Shown piece after piece: positions 23,722 to 34,500 of a stretch of 64,000 nt of DNA. Position numbers and translations under genes: made by a program. The stretch covers positions 2,663,501-2,727,500 of the forward strand of contig JAYKKT010000040.1 of assembly GCA_036023115.1 (NCBI GenBank), read 5' to 3'. The notes beneath the pieces are model-generated. The model did no database searches. It was not told the DNA's origin and saw only the letters and a program-made list of their open reading frames with translations. The number at the start of each line of letters is the position of its first letter. Position 1 is the stretch's first letter. Source of the stretch: Brasenia schreberi. Lineage: Eukaryota; Streptophyta; Magnoliopsida; Nymphaeales; Cabombaceae.

Positions 23722-23915
23722 GGGGTGTAATCTAGCAAAGTTAAGCTCGACTGGGCCTGTTAAGAAGATGCTGGACTTGAGCTCGAGCTCAATCAAGCTT
23801 GTATCTTTTTCCTTCAGCTCAGGTCATGTTTGAACAACTTGAGATTAGCTTGTTTAAGCTTGCTGCAACCAAGATTGACTCGACTAAGCTCTTTAGAGAT
23901 TGAGCTCAACGGAAC
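23722..23915. mobile_element. GAGCTC-rich hAT-like MITE remnant
   Basis: Begins near TTAGGGGTGTAATC and continues with many GCTCGA, GAGCTC and AAGCTTG words. This is a common appearance of short hAT-derived elements in plants. A related stretch occurs at 29780-30110. Ends were not resolved. Confidence 0.4.
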
Positions 23916-23943
23916 TTGTGTGTGTATGTATATGTATATATAT

Positions 23944-24575
<632 letters not shown>

Positions 24576-25142
24576 TAGAAGTCCACAACCCAATCATGAA
24601 ACATATCAGTAAGTTCCTAAGATTTAAAAATGTCACTAAAATAACTTTACATTTTTAATCTCATACTGTCATGGTCTTATATGTAGTTTTAGTATGTTAA
24701 GATCGACATTGTAAACATAATATTTTATTTGAATGACTTTTTTTCACGTGATTATGATTCATATAAGTAACAATTGGATACCAGTCAGGACGATCCTTTC
24801 ATGATTTTTTCATTTTCAACTTGGCCAATTTTGCAAAGTATATTGCTACAAAATTGGATCTGTATGTGTCTTTATCTATCTAGACCAGATGGTGCACATG
24901 GCCAAAAGATCAATGTTGGACTTTATTAATTGAGATTGTGTTTTCCAATTTGTTCCACGCCCACTCCTCGTCCTTGAGCACTGTAGAAGGGCTAAAACGA
25001 ATAATGTTTAAAACAGAGGGAGTGTTTGCAATTAGCCACAACAGAGTTACGGGTTTGGATTTGGCTACAAACCCAAGCACAAACCCTTTATTTCGGGTCA
25101 GCTTTCTGTCCTTCTCCGACCAGATACCAACATGCTGATCAG

Positions 25143-25150
25143 TTCCCGCC
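25143..25150 (+). promoter_or_regulatory. E2F-like site upstream of SPO11-2
   Basis: TTCCCGCC lies about 52 bases before the SPO11-2 start codon and matches the core of the E2F consensus (TTSSCSSC). It could link SPO11-2 to premeiotic S-phase control. A single eight-base match may also be chance. Confidence 0.35.
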
Positions 25151-25201
25151 AAGCTTAGAAGAAGCACACCATCGCGCGCGCGGGCGCGCACATACACGGA
25201 G

Positions 25202-28200
25202 ATGGCTCCGCCCACCAAATCCCTTCTCTTCAACTTCGATCAGCAGATGTCCTACGCCCAAGTTCTGCAACCCCAAGAGGTCCCCCCCTGTGTGTGTGCG
25301 TGTTTCTGTCTCTGTTTGTGTGCGGGCAAGTGTGTGTATATGTTGATTTTGATGAAAATAGTACCATCAGGTCCTAACAAGAATGGAGGTGGCGATATTG
25401 AATTTCCTCAAGATATTAACGTCCCCGAGTCCTGCCATCACGGATCTCGCTGTGGTCAATCTCTCTACCCTCCTATTTTCTTATCTTTTCCTGTCATTGG
25501 CTATGTTAGTTATGAATTTTAAGGCAAGAATGCTTGTTTTTGTGGTCATGGTGAAGGATTAAAGGGGAAGATGTATGGGGAAATAGTTGAATGAGATCTG
25601 AATGAAATTGATATTAAAAGAATTGTTAGCATTCATTTTATTTGTCAGAGTTTTGTCTGAGAAGGACTGTCTCCAATGCCTCAAGGAATCTAAAACAAGG
25701 AGTTGGAAGGAAATAGGTTTCTCTGGGTTATTTTAGTATGTTCATGATCCCACCGATTCTTTGTTACATAGAATGGGAAGCGGGGTACTGGTTTCATCAT
25801 AAATGTTCTCATCTCATCTCTGACTTTGTAGTATTGATTTATAACTTAAATTTCTTGAAATTCATATACAACTATAAACTAGAAGAAATTAACCCTTTTT
25901 TGTGTGAAAAACTTATGGTTTTATCAGTGTACACCTCTTTCTGATCCACATGGTTCATGATTTGATCAAATTGTTTGCGAAGGCTCTCTCTTTTTCGGTT
26001 GTCCTGAATTCATTCTGTGCGAAATTGTGTGCAGATCTCAAGATCAACTCAGAATTCAAGGTTCCGAAATGGGTTCCTTAGTGAGGTCTCATCCATCTTT
26101 CTTTCCCACTCTTACTGCACCAGATCTTTATCGAGGGCTCGAGAAGCAGAATCCTTTGTTAGAGGTAATTGGCTCATTCAATTATTTACCATTGACCAGG
26201 TGTGAAGTGCATGTTTGTTATTGTCTTGCGACAATTGCCCACAAAATTCTGGATCTTTGTTTGTATCAGCCACACAATTCTGTGGAAAGTCGTTTCTAGT
26301 TGTATCCTGGTTCTGCTTCGCTTCAGTCCATCTCCACCCAATTGTTTGACATTTCCTGTTTGATGTACAATTTTTTTTTATAATACCACTCAATCACTTT
26401 GTTGTTATCTTCAACAATGGCCTTTTATTTGTCTGATAGAATTTTATGATCTCTAATACAGTTTGGAAAGTCATTGAGCTATGTTACCAGCTTCTCAGTA
26501 AAGGTAAAAAAGTTACTCAGAGAGAGCTATTCTATAAGCTGCTATGCAATTCACCTGATTATTTCTCTTCACAGTCACAAGTTAACCGATCCATTCAAGG
26601 TGCTTCTTGAACATATGCACTACATTTTTCAAGTAACGGAAAATAGGGATCTAGAACAATCTTTATATAGTTGCAGATAGACCTAATAGAATCCTTTATA
26701 TTTTCATTCAGATGTTGTCGCTTTGCTTCAGTGTACCCGTCAGAGTCTTGGAATAATGGCATCTACCAGGGGTGCTGTCATAGGTCGTCTATGTATAGAG
26801 GTAGAGTGAGTTCATGTTCTTGTTCTTCCTGTAGACCACTCTTTTCTTGCAGAGCATGCCAGCAAAAAAAAAACAAGAAATTGGCAATTCTTCTGTTGTT
26901 ATATAGGCTAACCTTATCATATCATAAAGCTTCCCCTTTTCCAACCAATTAGTAGTTGAAAACAAGTAACCATGCTGTATAATTTTGTTGGTTTGTAAGG
27001 TAGATAAATATATGATTAAACGGGAAAATTGGAAGACTCGATTAAATAAACTTCAAAAGTCCTTCAAACGCTTATCAAGTACCATGCCAAGAACTGGTTA
27101 AATGTTCAATTCAGATCTGAATTAGTGCTCCACATAGCCCGGATTAGCCAAACAAAGCTGCCATGCATTATTATGTATTTCCTACTATGCATTTTATGAT
27201 ACTGTGGTTGCTTGATTGACATTTTAAGGGACAAAAGCAAGATGTTGTAGATTGTTGTCAACTTGGTTCTACCGGCCATCCCATTAGTGGGGATCTGCAG
27301 ATATTGGAGAATTTGACATTCCGATCAGATGCTAGATATATTGTTATTGTTGAAAAGGTGATGTCGGATTCTGTATTAGAAATGATTTTCTAAAGTAGAT
27401 TAATGCATAAATTTAATGTTCCTTTCTCTTGGGCCATGGATTTGCCAGGATGCAATTTTTCAGAGATTAGCTGAAGATTTCATATTCAATCAGATCCCAT
27501 GTATCCTGATTACCGCTAAAGGATACCCAGACATTGCAACAAGGTAAGCTGTTTTAGGGGTAGAAATTAGCTTTCTGGATAACAAAACTCAAGTTTTTTG
27601 CCTGTACTGGAACCATCTAGATTGTCTGTTCTTTGAATTGAAATGCAAAGAATTCTACTCAATAGAAAGAAGCCCATGAACTATGACGCACAAAAGTTAT
27701 TGGTGCGTCCACTCCTACAGATCTGCAATCTCAGTTTTCTAGTCTTGCAACCAACCAGCAATGTTGCCCAGTCACTCGCGATCCCATGCATGTTCTAGCC
27801 ATGTCAATGCTTCACCTTTTTTATTTTGTTTTTTAGTTCCAAATATGCTTAAAAGTTCGGCATGCTTTGTTCATTTCATAAAGTTGCAGTTTCTACCTTC
27901 ATTGTTTAAAAAGACTACATTGCGAAAAATAGGCTGCTCAGGGTCCTGCTTTGAAGGCCACCCTTCTACTCCATACATTTTGGGATCTAGAAGTCCAGCG
28001 ATTAATGCTCAGCTTGAGTTTATGTTATTTTGTTGGCTTCTTTTAATAATTATGGTGTTCCTTCTTTAATGGGCTTAGGCGTGGTTATGTTTGAAATAAC
28101 ACAGTTTTTTCCCACTGGAAATAGGTTTCTTCTTCATAGGTTGAGCACGATGTTTCCAGAACTTCCAATCTTGGCAATCATGGACTGGTGGAAAAGATAT

Positions 28201-28797
28201 GCCCCTTCTTAGTGCTTCTGTCATAATTGTGCTCGTCATAGTCCCTTGAAAAATCTCCTTTTCTTCTATCTGTTGAAGGAATCCCGCAGGGCTGGCTATC
28301 TTGTGCACATACAAGTTTGGAAGCATAGGAATGGGTTTAGAGGCATACAGATATGGTTGGTAGTTGTGTTCAATGACATAATGGTTCATGATATCACATC
28401 CTTTTCTGATGCATGAATCTGAAACTCTAGGAGTGCCCTCTTTCAGCTTGTAATGTGAAGTGGCTTGGCTTAAGAGGCAGTGATCTTCAACTTATACCGT
28501 CAGATGCACTGAGCATGATGAAGCCTCGGGATCTTCAGATTGCTAAGAGCCTCATGTCATCCAACACATTGCCAGTAAACAAATACATAGCTAAAAATCC
28601 TCAAATTTCAAGTCACATAAAATAGCAAGTTTTGTTTTTATTGATTAGAGTTCAATGTGCAGGAAACCTATGCTGAGGAATTGAACATGATGATTGAGTG
28701 TGGTTACAGAGCAGAAATCGAAGCCCTTTACGTTCACGGATATGACTTCTTGACAACATATATTGTAAGGAAGATTGTTCAAGGCGATTACATATAA
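25202..28797 (+). CDS. SPO11-2: Meiotic recombination protein SPO11-2 (topoisomerase VI A-like DNA cleavage subunit)
   Basis: Eleven exons join in frame: 25202-25279, 25371-25454, 26035-26164, 26462-26599, 26712-26800, 27229-27357, 27449-27543, 28125-28187, 28279-28355, 28447-28574 and 28663-28797. They total 1146 nt, or 381 residues, near the 383 of Arabidopsis SPO11-2. The catalytic tyrosine that attacks DNA is Tyr122 in [11 protein letters not shown], in the winged-helix domain. The Toprim metal-binding residues are present in [17 protein letters not shown] (Glu) and [15 protein letters not shown] (Asp). Other conserved blocks are [35 protein letters not shown] and the terminal VQGDYI. In plants SPO11-1 and SPO11-2 act together with MTOPVIB to make meiotic double-strand breaks in the nucleus. 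No lesion is seen. The exon 1 donor (GAG/gtcccc) is weak but keeps the frame. Confidence 0.95.
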
Positions 28798-29570
28798 ATC
28801 TTAGATTTTCCCCTTGATTCAGACAATAATAACATGGGAATTCTTAATATGGGAAGACCTGCAACTGCTGCTTGTGTACATGACTTTGTACTTCACTGTA
28901 AATAAACAGCTTGGATATACACTAGGCCTATATCTGCATCTATTTATCTGTGTACGCACACACATCCAGCTTTTCACTCGCCCAATCACATAAACCTTGA
29001 GGGTCATCTTCTTGCCTCTAGGAAGCATACTCCTTTACGGCTACCAAAGGGGTTGGAAATGCAAATCGTCATGCTTTGCTTGCAGGCATGGAATCTTGTT
29101 GACCTGTTACGTATGCATCTCTAGCAAGTCAGTTTGCCCTTCTATATTGATTCTTGAAATTGCAAGTTAGGTCTTATTATTTTGGCAAGCTGCAATTATC
29201 TCTGGCAAGTTTTCGAGTTGAATCATTTTTCAAATAGATTTAGGTATCAATTGAATTGGATAGAATAAAAATGACCAAACCCATGAAAACAAATAATACA
29301 TTTTCAAAAAATCATAGACAGCAAATTTGCTAGTATGCACTGGGTTTGGGTTGGGTACGTTAGAATTTAGAGATCCAAAGTAATCAGCAGGTTCTGTACG
29401 AAAAGCTTCAGGTTTGAATGGATTGGGTCTATGCAGATTCACTTTTAATTAGGTCAAAATCATTTGTGGTAGGCATTAGATTGGGTATGGATCCACTTCT
29501 TAACCATGTTGGGATCAAACGATAAAATATTTTAGCTGTAATCGAATTGAAATTCAGCATTAACTAATTG
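28798..29570. other. SPO11-2 3' flank and intergenic DNA
   Basis: Contains the presumed SPO11-2 3' UTR. No other coding exon is supported. Confidence 0.4.
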
Positions 29571-29573
29571 ACG

Positions 29574-29785
29574 CCCACTTGCAGGTGGCAAGTTCGATTG
29601 TTGAGGGTGCACAATTGTGTATGTTAGGCTTTGGTGTCCCATTGTGAGAAAAAAAATCAAGGCAAACTATGCACCCAGAGCATTAGCTCATCGATAATGC
29701 TCTCTAGCAACCAGTCCGCATGTGGCGAGTTCGATCCCTGGGGGATGCATGTGTATGTGCGTGCCCTAGGCTTCGGCTATAAGGG
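29574..29785 (+). mobile_element. Two adjacent SINE-like units
   Basis: The first unit (about 29574-29657) has the B-box-like GGCAAGTTCGATTG, then TAGGCTTTGGTGTCCCATTG and an A-run. The second (about 29670-29785) has GCGAGTTCGATCCCTGGGGG followed by CCTAGGCTTCGGCTATAAGG. Both share the B-box and GGCTTYGG order of the unit at 4858-4930, so they are probably one tRNA-derived family. A-box and target duplications were not resolved. Confidence 0.45.
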
Positions 29786-30115
29786 TAGCAATCGAGCTCA
29801 GTTGAACTCGATTATAAGGAAGCTCAACACTACCATTAAAGAAATGCTCAACTCAAACTCGAGTTTGACCTTTGATCTCCAGGTTCGAGCTCGGCTAGGA
29901 CTATATATTCAAGCAACTTAATCTCTTCTTGTAGGATCCCTTTTTGAGCTTGAGCAAGCTCAACTAAGCGTGGCTCAAGACCGAATTCCATGGACTCGGT
30001 TTCTATTTTGTGATTATAAAATCTTAAGGCCTTGGGCCTTAATGAAAGCATTATGCTCGTCATCAACTCAAACCAGGTCCTCGGGAGCTCGAGCTTCACA
30101 ACACTCGGTTGATTT
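29780..30115. mobile_element. GAGCTC-rich hAT-like MITE remnant, second copy
   Basis: Starts near AAGGGTAGCAATCGAGCTCAG and contains many AACTCGA, GAGCTCG and AGCTCAA words on both sides of a mixed centre. It resembles 23722-23915. It does not overlap any exon. Confidence 0.4.
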
Positions 30116-30424
30116 CAAGTTATAAGAAGTTGATCTTAACTAGCATACAGCTCCACTCACTTGCACCTCTATTGCCTATAAAGGCACAAAAAATGGGCAA
30201 TGATAGACGTATGAATTTCTGAATTATTGTATAAGTGGTGCTAAGCTTGTTGACGAAAGGCTTTTTGCTTCATTTGATGGCAATAAGTAATTGATTAGAA
30301 TTAATTAATTACTTCTATCTATAAGAAAATGAACACCAACATACGTAGGACAGTATTAATCAAGAATACACAAATGGGCGAAAAGAATTGTAAATTCATT
30401 TATTGTCGTACATGTAACTAAGTG

Positions 30425-31542
30425 CTCTCTCTCTCTCTCTCTCCCTCTCCTTGAGTTTTTGTATAACGCTGTTGAGTTCGCTTTCCAGGGTTGGAAGGAG
30501 GGGTTCTCCTCTTCTCCTCTCACAAAATCTCTCATCACCCACCTCTCTACGTATCTCGTAGATTGCTCCGATTGGTTCGCTTGGTTATCTGACGCGTCTA
30601 TTCTCGATGTAATTGTGGTGCGATTTCGAGGTAGGTCTTCGCTTCTTAGTCTTTCCATTGTTTTGCTACCCATTTCTCCTTTCCCCAGAAATTGGGTTCT
30701 CATTCTGTGTATTACGTGAAATCTAGATGTCTTGATCCTTGTTGCGTTTTGTATCGTGAGGGAGCGCGAATGGGTGGTGGGTTTCTCGTAATTATCATGT
30801 GATAGAAGGAACTCAAAGGTAATCGATGATTGGGAGCTTTTCCTGTATGTGAAAGGGATTATTCGGGTAGATGACCTTGATCGAAATTTCGTTCTGTTTT
30901 GGGGTTGGAATAATGTTGGCGATCTCATATTGACGGATTTGCTCGTCTCTTCTCTGCATTGATTGATTTTTGGGGTTTGGTTTAGTCTTCATCGCATCAT
31001 TCGTTTCTCTGTAAATTGCCTTTCCAGACTGTCCATATACAGCAACTGTCTCCATTGGCGGAGCTGGTACCTGCAGTTGGTGTTTTAGTTCCATGGTTTG
31101 AATAAGGTGAAATGTTGTCAATTCTACCCTGCCGGCGAATTGATCTTAGCGGGTTTATATTTTTGCCTTCTGTTTGTATTACGTGGGCTCTCAAGCTTGA
31201 TACTCGTCAAAGGTATCCGGAAAAAGATTTAGTTTTGTTGCTTGAACATTGACACAACGCTTCTACAGTTTTGAAATGAATATCGTGGTTCGTGGTTTTG
31301 CCAACTTGTAGATTCCAAGCGTTAGTTTTCGTAAATTTCAGGAAAGTTAGTGTTGGATGTGGATAATATGACTTAACCCTGAAGAGATTGCGTGGCTTAT
31401 GACATTCACCGTTGATAATCAATTTCCATTTGGTGGGAACATTCTTTACGTGCCTGATTTTGGTTGCATGTTGGTTTGGGGAGGTAGAACTGCCACAGAA
31501 TAGTCTCACAGATCCGTTTCTCCTGTTGGCTGGCTAATAGTG
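30425..31542 (+). promoter_or_regulatory. Putative 5' UTR exon and 5' UTR intron of the CBE1-like gene
   Basis: A CT repeat (30425-30441) is followed by pyrimidine-rich leader sequence ending in a good donor, TTCGAG/gtaggt, after 30630. The next strong acceptor is CTAATAG at 31534-31540, two bases before the CBE1 start codon at 31543. A 910-bp 5' UTR intron is therefore the simplest reading. This is inferred from splice signals only. Confidence 0.5.
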
Positions 31543-34500
31543 ATGACCGAAGTTGAAGATTGGGACTCGTTGTTTCCAGCTGCGAGCACCAAGATGGCAA
31601 ATGAAAAGTATCCAATACGCTTTGTTCTTATTTTGCTGTTAATATCGTCGTTTGTAATCATTTTCCTTGTTGAACAAAATGGTTCTTTTTTGCATTATTG
31701 TTTTCTCTTAATGGGGTTCCTCAGACGCGTCAAGATATCCTATACAAGGGAGTTTTTGCTGTCATTCAGCAACATGGAAATTTGCAAAAGGCCCCCAAAT
31801 GGATTTGATCCGTCCTTTCTAAGGTATTGTAGTTTTGTCAGTATGACTATGTTTCTGGTTCAATGCATGCGATAAATGAAAATTTGTTGCAGTTTGGAAG
31901 GAAAATTATTTCTTTGTATTGGACGTTATCTGAACTCTTGGCAACAACTGATTCGTTCATGTTTTAACTTTACGTTTCTGTGTGTAAGGATTGGGTGTTG
32001 GTAGTGGGCCATAGCTTGACTTCTATTGTATGTCAGTAGTAGCATATATCTTGTCTTCTGTGCACTTTGTGTTTCTGGATTTCTATTCTAACTAGTGGAA
32101 AAGCAAGCAAGAATTCCTTGCTGGTATCATTGATCTTTTGTCAATTATTAGTCCTGACACTGCTAAAGTAACACTTTGTGCTATTTCTGGCACCCTTTTG
32201 GCTTCACATATTTTATGTTTCTTGGAATCAGCGATTGTCAGGAGGTAATACAAAGTGCCCCTGAGTGGCGCAGAGCCTATGGAACTTCCTCCATACAAAG
32301 TTCTAAACGTGGTGAAAATGGATTGCAAACAGCAACTTGGGTGGAGAGTTCTTCTCGTATTGTCTATGATAAGTCATGGAAAGGTTCTGAGAAAGGTCAT
32401 GGAAGATGGGAGAACCATCCTGGTTCAAGTGAAGAAAGTGGAGATCAAGAATCTGAGAAAGGTTCAGTAAGTCAAGGTTTGTAAAACTTTTCGCAAATGT
32501 TTGATATGTGTGTCCATGGGTATACTTCTTGTATTCTGATTCTTGAAGAGTTGAAGCATCAAAACTAGTATATGATGACAGAGCCTTATTGTCTTCTTAG
32601 GTGTTTATTATGGGATATGTTACTGATAGTTCTTATCGGATGTGATGCTAACGTTCACTATGGGGTATGTTACTGATAGTACCTGTGGGATGTGGTGCTA
32701 ACCCTCCTCTGGAGTTGTTATTCTCAAATAGAATTAATGTCTGATCATTATTCAGTTTTCTGTTAGAGGACAATTATCACTGTAGTCCTTGCTTCTCTAG
32801 ACTCCTCGTAAGGTTGCACTGATGAATCATGAATCCCTCAAAGAAGGTGGTTTAGTTATTTCTTTTTCACTTTTAAGGCACTTTGCAATGGACAATGTAC
32901 TTTGTTCCAAGTTTCCAACCAAAGAGAGTGTGTCAAGTGTATTCCCTTGGTGAAGAGCTTATATGAGATACCAATTGAGAACATGGAAAGAATGCGAAGG
33001 GCTGATCTCTACAAGCCCACCAAAGTGATTGACAAGAGGAGAATCTTGATGCTGTTATATTTGTAAAGCTTGACTTATGGGAATATTAAATGGTAAAAAA
33101 TAATTAGCTGGAACTAGTTGATAGCTATGTTATCAGTAGCGGTTAGTGGGTTGTTAGCGGTCAACCCTGATATAGCGGTAGCGGGGATATAGCGGATTTA
33201 GCGGTACACTTTTATTTATGATTAAAAAATTATATATAAAATGGATTCTCTAATTTCTAAGAAATATCAAGAAACACAACTTCTTTCATAAATATGAATC
33301 AAACTAAATAAACAAGTTCTACTTCTAAGTTCTAAAGAAATATTAGAAAGCAAAGGCCTCCGACTTAGTAGAACAAAGACAGAATATATGGAATGTAAGT
33401 TTGATCATTTGGTTACTTCAAAGGAAATAGAAATTAAAATTGGCACACATTGCATTCCCCAACAGGAAAGTTTTAAATACCTAGGGTCAATTTTTCAGAG
33501 TGATGGAAGAATTGATGGAGATGTTACACATAGAATAAATGCTGGTCGGTTAAAATGGAGAGGAGCATCAGGTATTCTTTGTGATAAGAAGATACCATTA
33601 AAATTAAAAGGTAAATATTATAGAGCAGCAATTAGGCCTGCCATGTTTTATGGTTCTGAGTGTTGGGCAGTTAATCATCAACATGTACAAAAGATGTCTG
33701 TGACAAAAATGAAGATGTTGAGATGGATGAGTGGTCATACAAGAAAAGACCGTATACATAATGAGGTTATTAGAAACAAATTAGGAGTGGCACAAATAGA
33801 GGATAAAATGAGAGAACATCGTTTAAGATGATTTGAACATATAGAAAGAAGATCAAAAGAAGAACCCGTAAGAAGGTTAGAAAAACTAAATTTGGAAAGT
33901 ATTAAAAGAGGTAGAGGACGACCACAAAAGTGTGGGAAAGAAACAATAAAGAATAATCTAGCTTATTGGGAGTTAACTGCTAACATGGCACACGATAGGG
34001 ATCTGTGGAAACAAAGAATCCATGTAGCCGACCCTGTCTAGTATGGGAAAAGGTTTAGTTGTTGTTGTTTGTTGTACTTCTAACTTCTAAAGAAACACAA
34101 AAATATAACAAAGATACAACCGAAGTCAGAATTGAGTACTTTGTGAAAAGGAAAAGGTGTAAAAGGAGAAAAGGGTACCAGGAAGTTCAATATATTGTAT
34201 CAATATATCTCATCTAGAAGGTAGTAACAAACTAGATGCCTATGAAGAACCTTTAATAGATACTCGTAGAAAGAGTTGATACTTGTACCTATTCCAGGAT
34301 CTTGCACAAACATACAAACAGGCATCTTATAACCACAAAAGAATGTAACATTGAAATGCATGCATAGGGTGTGCATCTGCTAGGTGCTGGTCTAACCCCA
34401 GATTGCCTATCAATAAAAACAATAAAGCATATCATATATGCTATCTTTCATATGCAATCTTTAAAGATTATCATATTAAAGTTAAAACATTGCAAGATAC

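Noticed and set aside
26712..26760. Apparent loss of an active-site tyrosine in SPO11-2 (CTRQSLGIM where Arabidopsis has CSRYSLGIM)
   Set aside because: Counting residues shows that the catalytic tyrosine of SPO11-2 is the one in RELFYKLL (Tyr124 in Arabidopsis). It is kept here as Tyr122, so the Tyr to Gln change is outside the active site.
29230..29442. Minus-strand open frame of 70 codons near 29.3 kb
   Set aside because: No family match, no supporting start or splice context, and it lies in repeat-like DNA.
32461..32476. Alternative strong donor (TTCA/gtaagt) at the end of CBE1 exon 3
   Set aside because: Using it would put exon 4 out of frame. The donor after 32476 keeps the 1023-residue frame intact.
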